A stretch of 64,000 nt of DNA from Saccharomyces mikatae IFO 1815 (lineage: Eukaryota; Ascomycota; Saccharomycetes; Saccharomycetales; Saccharomycetaceae): positions 186,001 through 250,000 of the forward strand of contig NC_079270.1 of assembly GCF_947241705.1 (NCBI RefSeq). The letters are read 5' to 3'. A program made the translations under genes and the position numbers. Shown here piece by piece: positions 1-10,175 of this stretch (positions are counted from its first letter, which is position 1; each line of letters opens with the position of its first letter). The notes below the pieces were generated by a model. That model worked only from the letters and a program-made list of their open reading frames with translations, did no database searches and was not told the origin of the DNA.

Positions 1-824
1 CACTGTTAATTACTACCTTATTAAAAGAGAGGAAGTTTGCTTATTCATTCTTAAGCCAAATAGAACGTATTAATGGTATTGTTTGGAACCAGGATAATTT
101 TACACATATTCTCGTTTCCATAATTAATAAAGGGCTATCCAACCCTTTTATCAAGAGCACAGCATTTGATCTCTTAAAAATGATGTTCAGGAACTCCTAT
201 TTTGAACATCAAATTGATCCGAAATCTGATCATTATTTGTGTTACATGTTCTTGTTGTATTTTATACTAAGTTCTAGTCAATTTGGAGAACTTTTAGGTG
301 ACGTTGATTTCGAAGGTGAAATGGTCACAATTGAGAACAAAAACACTATTCCAAAGATTTTGTCAGAATGGTTGAGCTCTGACAAAGAAGATGCTAACAT
401 TACACTCTATCAAGGTGCCCTGCTGTTCAAATGTGCGGTTACGGATGAACCAAGTAAGTTCAGGTTCGCCTTAATTATTAGACATCTGCTTAAGGTAAGA
501 CCTATTTGTGCATTACGTTTTTACAGTGTTATTCGTGACGAAATTAGAAAAATCTCGGCATTTGAACAGAATTCCGACTGTGTCCCCCTAGCCTTCGATA
601 TACTAAATTTATTGGTAACAAATTCGGATTCTAATTCATTAGACAAACTCCACGAAGAGTCAATTGAACGTCTTACTGAAAGAGGGTTATTAATTGTGAC
701 TTCGGTCAATACATTTGCGAAGAATTCTGACATGATGATTTCATTGGATATAGGACCTGAAGATATCTACGAACGTAAAAGAATAATGACAATGATTTTG
801 TCGAGGATGTCATGCTCTGCTTAG
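1..824 (+). CDS. IRA2: IRA2, C-terminal part (RasGAP)
   Basis: The frame is already open at base 3 and runs about 273 codons to the stop at 822-824, so this is the end of a gene that starts left of the window. Sequence and position next to REX4 and AVO1 identify the tail of Ira2, the very large neurofibromin-like GTPase-activating protein that turns Ras1/Ras2 off and lowers cAMP signalling. The catalytic RasGAP domain lies far upstream and is not in this window. The part seen is a helical C-terminal region without a known catalytic motif. An internal ATG at 180 is not a real start because the same frame continues upstream. It converges with REX4. Confidence 0.93.
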   Translation, partial: LLITTLLKERKFAYSFLSQIERINGIVWNQDNFTHILVSIINKGLSNPFIKSTAFDLLKMMFRNSYFEHQIDPKSDHYLCYMFLLYFILSSSQFGELLGDVDFEGEMVTIENKNTIPKILSEWLSSDKEDANITLYQGALLFKCAVTDEPSKFRFALIIRHLLKVRPICALRFYSVIRDEIRKISAFEQNSDCVPLAFDILNLLVTNSDSNSLDKLHEESIERLTERGLLIVTSVNTFAKNSDMMISLDIGPEDIYERKRIMTMILSRMSCSA

Positions 825-1061
825 AGTGTATATAAATCAAGTGAATAAAACATTAATATTTAACTGCGTACATGAATGTGTATGTTTTTTATTCATCGAT
901 TTTTTGACACTTTTTTACGTGAATTACTTTCATACAGCAACATTCTTATATATTCTATCGTGTAGTGTGGCTCAATGAGTTTAAACGCCATATAGACTAA
1001 TGTACAAATTACTGCATTCAAATTACGTGAATGAAAAGAAACGGACAATATACTTACCGTC

Positions 1062-1931
1062 TTAATTGAAAGTATTTCTGTGAATCTTTTCAAATTCTGC
1101 CTTCTCCTTCTTATATAACAACATGGTAGCACGAGCATCTTCAACAGAAGAATGCTCACCTTCTTGAATTGCAACTTTCAATACCTCCCGGGTTAATTTC
1201 TTTAAGCTTGGAGTTTTACCTTTAGCATAAGCTTGCCTGAATGGTAGGTGTCTAGAAGTATCTCTCAGCATTGATTTTGGGTGAGATAGCATCAAAGCTT
1301 CGAGGTCATGCTTTAAAGCATGACCTACAAGAATCCTACCATCCAAAACATCAGCAGTCCTCTTTTGTGCATCTTTGAAGGTTATCGCGTTCTTCATATG
1401 TTCTGGTTTAATACCACTAACCCAGGTTCTCCATTCTACAACCTTCTCCCTCGGTTTCACAAACTCATCCAGGATGATATGTCCATAATAATTTACAATA
1501 GATATCCTAGCTAACGCAGATTCTTTACCTTCGGGTCCAACGCCTACAAATTCGCAGTCCATAGCAATGTACTTGCCAATTTCTTTGCTCTTGTTGTTAC
1601 CACTACCAGTATTTTCTAACACACCTACCTGTACCGGTTCTTCGATAGTAGTATCTGCATTTCCTCTAGTCGGGTTGAATTCAAACACCTTTCCCTCGAG
1701 CTTATTCTTCTCATGTTTGCTGATTTCTTTGTTCATGCTATATACCATGTCCATGATCTTACTACCAGTTTTGCGCTTCTGGTGAACACATTGGGAAATA
1801 CTATTGGGTCCGGTTACCTTGCTAATTTTCTTGCTACTGCTGATCCTCCTATTAGGTTGTTTACCCTTTCTAACAGAAACAGGACTGCTTTCAGAGGCTA
1901 ATAGTGCTTGCCAGTTTGATGAAAGAGCCAT
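1062..1931 (-). CDS. REX4: REX4, DEDDh 3'-5' exonuclease-like ribosome biogenesis factor
   Basis: A 289-residue protein of the Rex/ISG20 RNase D-like family. The DEDDh residues are visible: D125 and E127 in [10 protein letters not shown]209 in GHALKHDL, and H260 with D265 in HSSVEDAR. The first 110 residues are basic and Ser/Lys rich, as expected for a nucleolar protein. Family knowledge: yeast Rex4 is a putative 3'-5' exonuclease linked to pre-rRNA processing at ITS1. The ATG at 1929-1931 begins the homologous protein. A PAC/RRPE pair upstream (2013-2045) agrees with ribosome-biogenesis control. The antisense frames inside it, including the equivalent of the dubious reference ORF YOL079W, look like shadows. 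Confidence 0.96.
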   Translation of the reverse strand: MALSSNWQALLASESSPVSVRKGKQPNRRISSSKKISKVTGPNSISQCVHQKRKTGSKIMDMVYSMNKEISKHEKNKLEGKVFEFNPTRGNADTTIEEPVQVGVLENTGSGNNKSKEIGKYIAMDCEFVGVGPEGKESALARISIVNYYGHIILDEFVKPREKVVEWRTWVSGIKPEHMKNAITFKDAQKRTADVLDGRILVGHALKHDLEALMLSHPKSMLRDTSRHLPFRQAYAKGKTPSLKKLTREVLKVAIQEGEHSSVEDARATMLLYKKEKAEFEKIHRNTFN

Positions 1932-2012
1932 TGAAATTATAAATTATCCGCTTTAAACAACTTGTACCCACCTATTCAGTGCCTAGAACCAGGCTACAAT
2001 TGGACTATAATT

Positions 2013-2045
2013 GCGATGAGATTAGCTAAACTTTTGAAATTTTTC
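2013..2045. promoter_or_regulatory. PAC and RRPE-like motifs, REX4 promoter
   Basis: GCGATGAG at 2013-2020 is an exact PAC core (bound by Dot6/Tod6). TGAAATTTTTC at 2035-2045 resembles the RRPE (bound by Stb3). The pair is typical of yeast ribosome-biogenesis genes and lies 82-114 bases upstream of the REX4 start. The space is shared with AVO1, which starts at 2208 in the other direction, but the motifs fit REX4's function. Confidence 0.6.
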
Positions 2046-2207
2046 TTCTTTTAGCCGGCCGACCTTGCATTAGCCCGCGTCAAATATAAACAATACAATA
2101 TGATGAATAACTTAATTACTTAACATAGGATAAATAAATGAGACAATACGAAAACAAAATAAAGAACCCGTATTCTGAAAGCTCAAGCACGGTACGGTGA
2201 CACAGTA

Positions 2208-5200
2208 ATGGATACGATGACAGTGTTGAATGAACTTCGGGCTCAGTTTCTGCGAGTATGCCCGGAGAAAGATCAGATGAAAAGAATAATAAAACCATAC
2301 ATTCCTATCGATGAATTCAATACAGAGCAGTGGTTAGATCCTTCTATTCGTGAACTGTATACAAACTCACACGGAGTAAGCCTTTTGCCTGAGCTAGAAT
2401 CTCCACCGATATCTAAGGATTTCATGGAGAACTATGCTTCGTTAGGGAAAATGAGGATAATGAGAGAGAATGAAGGACAAAAAGGGAACACTAACCAGAA
2501 CTTGATACGAACAGAGAAGGCTGAGGAAAATGAGGAAGAAAAACGGAATCAGCAGGACAAAAGTGCTAAAAACACTCTGATAGTAGAAGATAACGGAACA
2601 CTTCGCTATAATCCACTAAATTCGCCTATTTCGGATTCTCTCTTAATTGGTGATGACCATACTAGTGGAAAAAATCAGAAGACGTCCTCAAAGGAAGATT
2701 TGTATTTAAATAGCTCGATAGAATTACAAAAGAAATCTAGCAAGAGATCATCCCTTCCTTTTGTAAGGATATTCAAAAGTCGAAGGGACCACTCGAACAC
2801 TTCTGGAAATAAGAATACTATCAGCACAGCTGCTACAAGAACAAAAACACCAAATTTGCATCCAACTGGTGCACGTCACAATAAGAAAGGCAGTAAGTTT
2901 GATATGAATTTTGACTTCGATGAAAACTTAGAAGAGGAGGATGACGATGACGATGACGACGAGGAAGGTGACGATATACATTCACAATTTTTTCAATTAG
3001 ATAATGAATTTGATGCGGAAAGTTCTGGAGCCAGTTCATTCCAAAAAGGCTCCAATGGCATATTAAATAATAAGAACAACACCTCCTACACAAATAACAG
3101 AAATAGCATCAGTATTCTCGATGATCGAGAAAGTTCAAATGGAAATTTGGGAAGCGTTACAAGGTTAAAACCACATTTTCCAACAAGCCAAAAGGGAAAG
3201 AATTTTCTAGTGGAGAGCAAAAACGATGGACAAAAACCAGATTCGTTGAACGTCAATAAAAGTGTAAATGGAGAGGGAGGCAGCACCGGCGGAAATGCAT
3301 CTATCGGTAGGGATGGTTTAACGGAAACGGAAAGTAACAATATTTCTGATATGGAGTCATACATAAACGAGAAAGACTTAGATGATTTGAACTTTGATAC
3401 AGTGACCTCTAACATCAACAAAACTGTTTCAGATTTGGGAGGACATGAATCGGTGATTGATGGAACAGCAGACACAAACCGGGATTCTAGCAGTCATGTT
3501 AATGATGATGAATTTAGTGCTCAAAATCACGATCGAATCACCCCTGGTTCATCATATGGGAAGTCTCTTTTAGGGTCTGAATACTCCGAAGAACACTACT
3601 TGAATAATGGATCATCGACTATGGAAAGCGGTGAAATGTCTATTGATTCAGACATACAAACTAATACTATACCTTCTCATTCCATACCGATGTCGATGCA
3701 AAAATACGGCATTTATCATGGTGACGATGACTCTACTTTGAACAACGTCTTTGATAAGGCTGTACTAACTATGAACTCATCGCGGCACCCCAAGGAAAGG
3801 CGTGATACTGCTATATCTGCAAAAGAGCCAACATCCTTTGCCAGTTCTAATAGAAAATTGTCTGTTAGCTCGAATTTAACATCGACAAGATCTCCCCTTT
3901 TTCGAGGACATGGGAGAACTTCATCAACAGTAAGTAGTGAACATATGAAAGTCCCGAAGTTCTCTGACGGTGTTTCACATAGAGCAAGAAAAAGTACACT
4001 GTCATTGAAGCAAGATCATACTCAATCCAATGTTTCCTCAAATGCTCATAAGAGCTCAAAAGAGGGGAACATTCTTATTGAGAAAAGTACTGATTATTTA
4101 GAGTTCAAACCTAAAACATCGCAGTTGTCAAATATGTTCAACAAAAAGAAAAAAATAACCAATACTAATTCTGTAGATGTATTGGAGTATTTTTCCTTTG
4201 TATGCGGTGATAAAGTGCCAAATTATGAATCAATGGGTCTCGAAATATATATACAAGCTTCAAAGAAATATAAAAGACACTCATTTACGACAAAAGTCCG
4301 AAAATCTTCCACCATCTTCGAAGTAATTGGTTTTGCTTTGTTTCTGTATTCCACTGAAAAAAAACCCAATAGTTTTGAAGAAGATGGATTGACAGTGGAA
4401 GACATCTCTAATCCGAATAATTTCGCCTTGAAGATTGTTGATGAAGATGGTGAACCATTTGAGGATAACTTTGGTAAACTTGATAGAAAGAGCACTATAC
4501 AATCAATTTCGGACAGCGAAGTTGTGCTATGTAAGGTCGATAATGCCGAGAAAACCCGAAATGAAAATGAAACACCTTTACCATTTGATATTGGTGGTAG
4601 CCTAATGGATGCTTCGGCAATTGATGCTAACAGTAATAACGATACAACTGAAGGCACTATCAATCAACTGAGTTTCTACAAACCTATAATAGGTAATGAA
4701 GACGACACAGATAAGGCCAATGGTTCAAAGATCATTGACGTAACAGTGTTTTTATATCCTAACGTGAATCCCAAATTTAATTATACCACCATTAGCGTTT
4801 TAGTGACCTCACGCGTCAATGACATTTTGGTTAAATATTGTAAAATGAAGAATATGGATCCTAATGAGTATGCTTTGAAAGTACTGGGTAAGAACTATAT
4901 ACTAGATTTGAATGATACAGTATTAAGGCTCGATGGAATTAATAAGGTGGAACTTATCTCTAAAAAGGATGCAAGAGAGCTGCATTTGGAAAAGATGAAG
5001 CCGGACCTAAAGAAGCCCGTTTTGCCAACGATCCAAAGTAATGATTTAACTCCGTTGACTTTGGAACCTCTGAACTCATATCTGAAAGCGGATGCTGGAG
5101 GAGCTGTTGCTGCCGTTCCTGAAAACGCAAAACTGACATCTAAGGCTAAGAAGATTTCCGCAAAGTATAAGCTTAGTTTAGCAAAACAACACTCATCCTC

Positions 5201-5738
5201 AAGTGTTGCTAGTGGGAATGGTTCAATTACTGGAGGCCTAGCAAATGGAAATGGGTTTTTCAAGAACAAGAATTCATCGAAATCCTCTTTGCATGGGACA
5301 TTACAGTTTCATAATTTAAACCGTTCACAGAGCACGATGGAGCATACCCCGGACACCCCCAGTGGGGTTGGTGATAACTTTCAAGATCTCTTCACCGGAG
5401 CTTATCATAAATACAAAGTATGGAGAAGGCAACAAATGTCATTCATAAACAAGCATGAAAGAACGCTGGCCATTGACGGCGATTACATATACATCGTACC
5501 TCCAGAGGGACGTATGCATTGGCATGATAATGTAAAGACCAAGTCACTACATATCAGCCAAGTGGTTCTTGTCAAAAAATCTAAAAGAGTTCCAGAGCAT
5601 TTCAAAATTTTCGTAAGAAGAGAGGGGCAAGACGACATCAAAAGATACTACTTCGAAGCGGTTTCGAATCAAGAGTGTACTGAAATTGTGACTCGGTTAC
5701 AAAACTTGTTAAGTGCATATAGAATGAACCACAAATAA
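2208..5738 (+). CDS. AVO1: AVO1, essential TORC2 subunit (SIN1 family)
   Basis: A 1176-residue protein, the same length as S. cerevisiae Avo1. Family knowledge: Avo1/SIN1 is a core TORC2 subunit at the plasma membrane that recruits substrates such as Ypk1 and Slm proteins. In order: an N-terminal segment to about residue 100; a long Ser/Asn-rich low-complexity region with an acidic Asp/Glu run near residues 240-260; the conserved CRIM-type region from about 640 ([15 protein letters not shown]); a Ras-binding-like segment near 840-930; and a PH-like domain from about 1064 to the end ([14 protein letters not shown]). The PH domain is expected to bind phosphoinositides. It diverges from REX4 and is followed 227 bases later by ATP19. 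Confidence 0.97.
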   Translation: MDTMTVLNELRAQFLRVCPEKDQMKRIIKPYIPIDEFNTEQWLDPSIRELYTNSHGVSLLPELESPPISKDFMENYASLGKMRIMRENEGQKGNTNQNLIRTEKAEENEEEKRNQQDKSAKNTLIVEDNGTLRYNPLNSPISDSLLIGDDHTSGKNQKTSSKEDLYLNSSIELQKKSSKRSSLPFVRIFKSRRDHSNTSGNKNTISTAATRTKTPNLHPTGARHNKKGSKFDMNFDFDENLEEEDDDDDDDEEGDDIHSQFFQLDNEFDAESSGASSFQKGSNGILNNKNNTSYTNNRNSISILDDRESSNGNLGSVTRLKPHFPTSQKGKNFLVESKNDGQKPDSLNVNKSVNGEGGSTGGNASIGRDGLTETESNNISDMESYINEKDLDDLNFDTVTSNINKTVSDLGGHESVIDGTADTNRDSSSHVNDDEFSAQNHDRITPGSSYGKSLLGSEYSEEHYLNNGSSTMESGEMSIDSDIQTNTIPSHSIPMSMQKYGIYHGDDDSTLNNVFDKAVLTMNSSRHPKERRDTAISAKEPTSFASSNRKLSVSSNLTSTRSPLFRGHGRTSSTVSSEHMKVPKFSDGVSHRARKSTLSLKQDHTQSNVSSNAHKSSKEGNILIEKSTDYLEFKPKTSQLSNMFNKKKKITNTNSVDVLEYFSFVCGDKVPNYESMGLEIYIQASKKYKRHSFTTKVRKSSTIFEVIGFALFLYSTEKKPNSFEEDGLTVEDISNPNNFALKIVDEDGEPFEDNFGKLDRKSTIQSISDSEVVLCKVDNAEKTRNENETPLPFDIGGSLMDASAIDANSNNDTTEGTINQLSFYKPIIGNEDDTDKANGSKIIDVTVFLYPNVNPKFNYTTISVLVTSRVNDILVKYCKMKNMDPNEYALKVLGKNYILDLNDTVLRLDGINKVELISKKDARELHLEKMKPDLKKPVLPTIQSNDLTPLTLEPLNSYLKADAGGAVAAVPENAKLTSKAKKISAKYKLSLAKQHSSSSVASGNGSITGGLANGNGFFKNKNSSKSSLHGTLQFHNLNRSQSTMEHTPDTPSGVGDNFQDLFTGAYHKYKVWRRQQMSFINKHERTLAIDGDYIYIVPPEGRMHWHDNVKTKSLHISQVVLVKKSKRVPEHFKIFVRREGQDDIKRYYFEAVSNQECTEIVTRLQNLLSAYRMNHK

Positions 5739-5965
5739 ATGTCATTCTTATTGTACTGTATCTTACATACATTTATTTTGTTTTATATCCACATTATAAT
5801 ATAGAAAAATACCCTCAACGTGATCTCGACTGTGATTGGTCGGAGTCCGCCTTTTGACACAAGGGAAGAAAAAGAAGCTTTTAGGAGCAAGTTATATCAT
5901 GAAATGCAGAACCGAGTATCATTGAATAAAGTCAGTCGTTCTTCAACATCACTTATCACTGCAAA

Positions 5966-6172
5966 ATGGGTGCTGCTTATCATTTCATGGGGAAAGCTAT
6001 CCCCCCACATCAACTAGCTATTGGAACATTAGGACTATTAAGTTTATTGGTTATTCCAAATCCTTTCAAAAGTGCTAAGGCAAAAACTGTTGATATCAAA
6101 ACTGACAATAAAGATGAAGAACAATTCATTGAAAACTACTTGAAGAAACATTTAGAAAGGCAAGATGCGTAA
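5966..6172 (+). CDS. ATP19: ATP19, F1Fo ATP synthase subunit k
   Basis: A 68-residue protein starting MGAAYHFMGK with one hydrophobic segment (about residues 18-33, LAIGTLGLLSLLVI) and a charged C-terminus. It matches subunit k (Su k) of the mitochondrial F1Fo ATP synthase, a small inner-membrane protein found in the dimeric enzyme and not essential for catalysis. The start is set by homology. The 227-base gap to AVO1 contains an open frame without an AUG that overlaps this gene out of frame; see findings. It converges with BRX1. Confidence 0.95.
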   Translation: MGAAYHFMGKAIPPHQLAIGTLGLLSLLVIPNPFKSAKAKTVDIKTDNKDEEQFIENYLKKHLERQDA

Positions 6173-6374
6173 ATAAAGCTCGATTGCTCCGCTTTTGAAG
6201 GCCTTTTGTACATACAGTAAATATTCTTTATACATACAGCTTTTGATATTCAGGATTTAAACATTTTTATAATTTAACAAACGTTTACATCCAGGTAGCG
6301 TGACGTTCACCCTTTCATATTATCTCTTTTTAATGTACAATACTATGTAAGACTACGTGATGGCAATATGCTCA

Positions 6375-7250
6375 TTATTTAAATAAAGCGTCATTTGATA
6401 AAGGATCCGCAGCAATGATATTTTCTCTTCTCTTAATCTTCCTCTCCACGGCAGCATCGGCTCTAGATTTCGCCTCTTCAGCAGCTTGTTGTTTAATTTG
6501 AGCTCTTACGACATTTGGTGAAACATACTGTTTATTTTCGTAGATCTTTGGACCACCAAATGAACCTTCTAGAATCAAAATGACAGTCATAACGAATCTG
6601 GGACCAATTTCCACCAATGATATGTCCTCCTCACCATCTTCATATTCTTCTTTGTTTTTAGTACTATGTGAGATCTCGTATGTTCTCACCCATATCTTAT
6701 CATCCACGATACTGAAGGACATGACGTGATCGATAAAGGGCTTGGACTTTCTAGCATTTGGTGGCACGCCAAAGTTGTGTACTAACAACTCCTTAATCAA
6801 TTGATAGTGTGGGGAAGATTCGAAACGCTGGTCAAATGACAATACTGGACGAGAACCCTTTAAACAGTTACCTGTGAAATTCAATTCATCCATGGTATGC
6901 AAGTTTTGAATGTAAAATTTAATAGTAGGTCCATTTGGTGGTTTAGATAACCATAGATACAAATCTTGATGTTTTCTGGCCTCGAAGAATAGAACATTAT
7001 TACAATTATACAACTCAGCGATTTCGTTTAATTGTTGAAGATCTTTCTTGGTATCCAATTTAGGCTCCTTCCTAGAATGAGGTAATAAACCGCTTAAATC
7101 TTGAATTAAATGACGATGTCTGTAGTTAACACCTCTACTCGAAATCAAAAGTGTTCTTTGCTTGTTCATAAATTGCTTGACATTGCCTTGCTTCTTTTCA
7201 AATTTACTATCTTTGCTCTTTCCTGCAAGGGCCTTGTAGATAGAAGACAT
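6375..7250 (-). CDS. BRX1: BRX1, Brix-domain ribosome assembly factor
   Basis: A 291-residue nucleolar protein with a single Brix domain from about residue 32 (LLISSRGVNYRHRHLIQDL) to about 235, followed by a basic, Ala/Glu-rich tail. Family knowledge: Brx1 works with Ebp2 in early 60S pre-ribosomes and is needed for 27S pre-rRNA processing. Length equals the reference protein. It shares a 294-base divergent promoter with MDM20; the PAC and RRPE motifs there fit BRX1's ribosome-biogenesis role. Confidence 0.97.
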   Translation of the reverse strand: MSSIYKALAGKSKDSKFEKKQGNVKQFMNKQRTLLISSRGVNYRHRHLIQDLSGLLPHSRKEPKLDTKKDLQQLNEIAELYNCNNVLFFEARKHQDLYLWLSKPPNGPTIKFYIQNLHTMDELNFTGNCLKGSRPVLSFDQRFESSPHYQLIKELLVHNFGVPPNARKSKPFIDHVMSFSIVDDKIWVRTYEISHSTKNKEEYEDGEEDISLVEIGPRFVMTVILILEGSFGGPKIYENKQYVSPNVVRAQIKQQAAEEAKSRADAAVERKIKRRENIIAADPLSNDALFK

Positions 7251-7384
7251 ATTTATTCGGATACTTGCAACAATTTAAGTATTACTTAAGAAAGATGACC
7301 AGCAGATCTGTTTTTGGAGACCTCTTGCTTGTAAATACTCTACTATTCACTATGCCAAAGGTATTAGCTTCTTTGCAAACTCTT

Positions 7385-7438
7385 GCGATGAGCATCTAAA
7401 ATTTTTTCAGTCATCTCTAACGAAAGTCGCTTCTTACG
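7385..7438. promoter_or_regulatory. PAC, RRPE and Abf1 sites in the BRX1/MDM20 promoter
   Basis: Three motifs are visible. GCGATGAGC at 7385-7393 is an exact PAC core. AAAATTTTTTCA at 7398-7409 is, reversed, an RRPE with one extra A. GTCGCTTCTTACG at 7426-7438 fits the Abf1 consensus RTCRYN5ACG exactly. PAC and RRPE are expected to drive BRX1 with the ribosome-biogenesis regulon. The Abf1 site lies 107 bases before the MDM20 start and could open the shared nucleosome-free region. Confidence 0.65.
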
Positions 7439-7544
7439 GGCCGCCGAAGGCCCCAAGAAAAGAATACAAATCAAGTTGAAACTAAACTCAGTGGCAAAGC
7501 AACGATCCATAAAAGATTAGGTATAACCAACCGGGGGTTGAAGC

Positions 7545-9935
7545 ATGTCCGAGAAGATACAGGAGGAAATCCTAGGGCTAATAAACAAATCTAGCTTCAA
7601 ACAATGCTATATACGACTGGCACAATTGCAAAAACAATTCCCTAACGCATTGTATTTCAAGATTCTCGAAACTTATGTTAAGTTTAAGCAATCGCCTAGT
7701 AAGTTCGACTACATTAAGCTATTGGATGAGCCTTTCGGGCTAAATGGAACAAAAATCACGGGTGACACTCGTTCCTTGGAGTTTTTGCACAACTTCTTTG
7801 TAGAACTGGGGAAGTACGACGAAGCCTTACACGTGTATGAAAGAGGCAACTTTAAATTCCCTAGTTACGAATTGTCGTACCATTGGTTTTCAAAAGCTTT
7901 GGAAGATTCGAATTATAACCAAATGAGCAAAGCATCCCTTCAACTAGCCAAGTATTGCGATAGCGGGAACCTGCCTAAAAGAGTATACTACTTTTGGAAT
8001 GCCATTTCAACTTTAGCCGTAGTAAGATTCCAGGAAAGCACTCTTCCTGAACCAAAAAAAATTATTTTGGCCAGGCTGGCACGTCAGTCTTTGTTAGACT
8101 TGAAACCGTTCGAGAATGTACAAGAAATCATCGCTTATTGTCTGGTATTGGATGAACTGTTTCCTCAATCTAAGGATATCTCGGAAGAGATTGTTGAAAT
8201 AGCTTTTGTTAATTTTGATACTTCAGTAAACCTGTATTTGAAAAACTTTATCCTGAAGCACGCCAAATTGTTGAATTCCCCGCAAAAGCTTTTTGAAGTT
8301 TGTTCGAAACTTATTGAAAAAGGTCTTGATGATTATGAATTAATTATAAATTTGATTGACGCGAGCTACAAACTTTCTACACCTCAAGAGGAGGTTAAAC
8401 ATTGGATTGATAAAAATTTGGGCGATTCAAGGAATACTCGATTGGCACGATTGAAAATTGATATAGTGTACACTAGTTCTGTTTCAGAGTCATCTTTGTC
8501 GTATTATCTATCAAAGTACCATAATAAACCTTGCTGCTCAATTGATTTGAATCATTACGCTGGCTACATAAATACAGATATGTTTAAAAACGTTATGGCC
8601 AAGTACGATCCGGATGATAAGGATTTGATTCATCATTGTAATATTTTAGAATTAAAACTGGTTGAATGTGATTCAGTTACTGACTACATCAAGTTTAGTG
8701 AAACCTTGTCAAAAAAATCGATAACCGATTATTCATCCTGCTCTAAATTCGTATTAGAAATAGTGAAGAATATATGCCAAGAAACTAATCCCGATTTGAA
8801 GGATATTCTTTTATGTATAACAATATTGGAAAAATACCAAATCAAGGACCCTCATAACTTTGGCACTATGTGTTGGCTAGTTGTTTTATACATGTATCTA
8901 GGCTTAGTCCCCGATGCTTATTTCCATTTTTCCAATCTAAAAATCAAAAATGTTCAAACAGATTCCATGGATTACATGATATTTACAAGGTTTTCTACTT
9001 TATTTCCTAACAAACAAAGTGAATTTTATTCCAAAACTTTCCATGAACATAATAATTTATATGATGTATCTCTGGCTAATATACCAAAATATATCCAGGT
9101 AGCATTTGAAAGAAATTCATATAGCAAAATATTAGGCATGTTGGAGATGAGGGATAAACTAATGAAATCTTATACCAGATGGATCAAAACTTTAGAAAAC
9201 TTACAGTTCTCACGTTTATGCAACGACAAACGCGGCAATCTACTGCAAAAATTACATGGAGATTGGCGGTCTTTAGAAATGACGGAAAACCTATCATTTT
9301 CGGATAATAGAGATTTTTCGATACTAGATAATAACATTGCTCGATTTCTCAACCGTGATGGAATTTTAGAATATGTTAATTTGAATGAGAACTCGATTTT
9401 GTTAGCCTTGACTAGAGAACTTATTATCGAAGCTTTGCCAAATGGAGAGAAAACAGAACAAGTAAGCGCACTTCTAGAAAAACTTCCATCAGATAACTTT
9501 GAAGAACATTTGAATAATAACCTGACCGAAGTGGAATCAATGTCATTTCAGATTTTTTTCGAAATTTACGAAAATAACGGCAAGGAGCTGGGCAATTTAA
9601 TTTCTAAGTTAATGGAAATTCCAATAAATACAAAAAAAAATTGGAAGATATCTCATACTTATCTCACCAAAATAGCAACTTTAAAAACTCTGGACAGTTT
9701 AAAAAGGATCAAGGATAAAGAAGTTCAAAAATTAATCAAGAATTCCCTTAAGGAGTTAAGAGGCTGTTGCGATGATATTTTCAAAGAATACTCAAATACT
9801 TTAGTCCAAGCGTTTGAAGAATTACACAATGGCAAATATAGCAGCTTATTAAAAGAGCTTGGTTCTAAACCTGAAAGTATTAAAAATATAAAAAATTCAT
9901 TATTAAGCATCCAAAAGAATGTGAGAAATCTATAA
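7545..9935 (+). CDS. MDM20: MDM20, auxiliary subunit of NatB N-acetyltransferase
   Basis: A 796-residue helical protein, identical in length to yeast Mdm20. Family knowledge: Mdm20 (Arm1/NAA25 family) is the TPR-like ribosome-anchoring subunit of NatB. With the catalytic subunit Nat3 it acetylates Met-Asp, Met-Glu, Met-Asn and Met-Gln N-termini, including those of tropomyosin and actin, and so affects actin cables and mitochondrial inheritance. The sequence is helix-rich throughout, with TPR-like pairs most evident in the first 250 residues and a charged C-terminus. No catalytic motif is expected. It diverges from BRX1 and converges with YOL075C. Confidence 0.96.
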   Translation: MSEKIQEEILGLINKSSFKQCYIRLAQLQKQFPNALYFKILETYVKFKQSPSKFDYIKLLDEPFGLNGTKITGDTRSLEFLHNFFVELGKYDEALHVYERGNFKFPSYELSYHWFSKALEDSNYNQMSKASLQLAKYCDSGNLPKRVYYFWNAISTLAVVRFQESTLPEPKKIILARLARQSLLDLKPFENVQEIIAYCLVLDELFPQSKDISEEIVEIAFVNFDTSVNLYLKNFILKHAKLLNSPQKLFEVCSKLIEKGLDDYELIINLIDASYKLSTPQEEVKHWIDKNLGDSRNTRLARLKIDIVYTSSVSESSLSYYLSKYHNKPCCSIDLNHYAGYINTDMFKNVMAKYDPDDKDLIHHCNILELKLVECDSVTDYIKFSETLSKKSITDYSSCSKFVLEIVKNICQETNPDLKDILLCITILEKYQIKDPHNFGTMCWLVVLYMYLGLVPDAYFHFSNLKIKNVQTDSMDYMIFTRFSTLFPNKQSEFYSKTFHEHNNLYDVSLANIPKYIQVAFERNSYSKILGMLEMRDKLMKSYTRWIKTLENLQFSRLCNDKRGNLLQKLHGDWRSLEMTENLSFSDNRDFSILDNNIARFLNRDGILEYVNLNENSILLALTRELIIEALPNGEKTEQVSALLEKLPSDNFEEHLNNNLTEVESMSFQIFFEIYENNGKELGNLISKLMEIPINTKKNWKISHTYLTKIATLKTLDSLKRIKDKEVQKLIKNSLKELRGCCDDIFKEYSNTLVQAFEELHNGKYSSLLKELGSKPESIKNIKNSLLSIQKNVRNL

Positions 9936-10175
9936 ACTTTAAATCTCGTCTTCATTATAGAACTATTACAACTGGACGGTTTTTTTTTCTTTTAGTTTTC
10001 TTTTAGGTAGATAAAATAACATGTATCGCAAGACTTTTATATCAGTATCCTTTTCAACTATATCCCAGTGAAACAAGTACTGTATGGTTCTCAAGGAGAA
10101 TTAAATTTTAAACCCTTATGTACCCAGCAAAAAACGATGTTCTCTTTACAAGTATCCAAAGAAATTCATTCAAAA

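Noticed and set aside
1567-1785. Plus-strand frames inside REX4, in the place of the dubious reference ORF YOL079W
   Set aside because: Overlap the conserved exonuclease gene; hydrophobic shadow sequence only.
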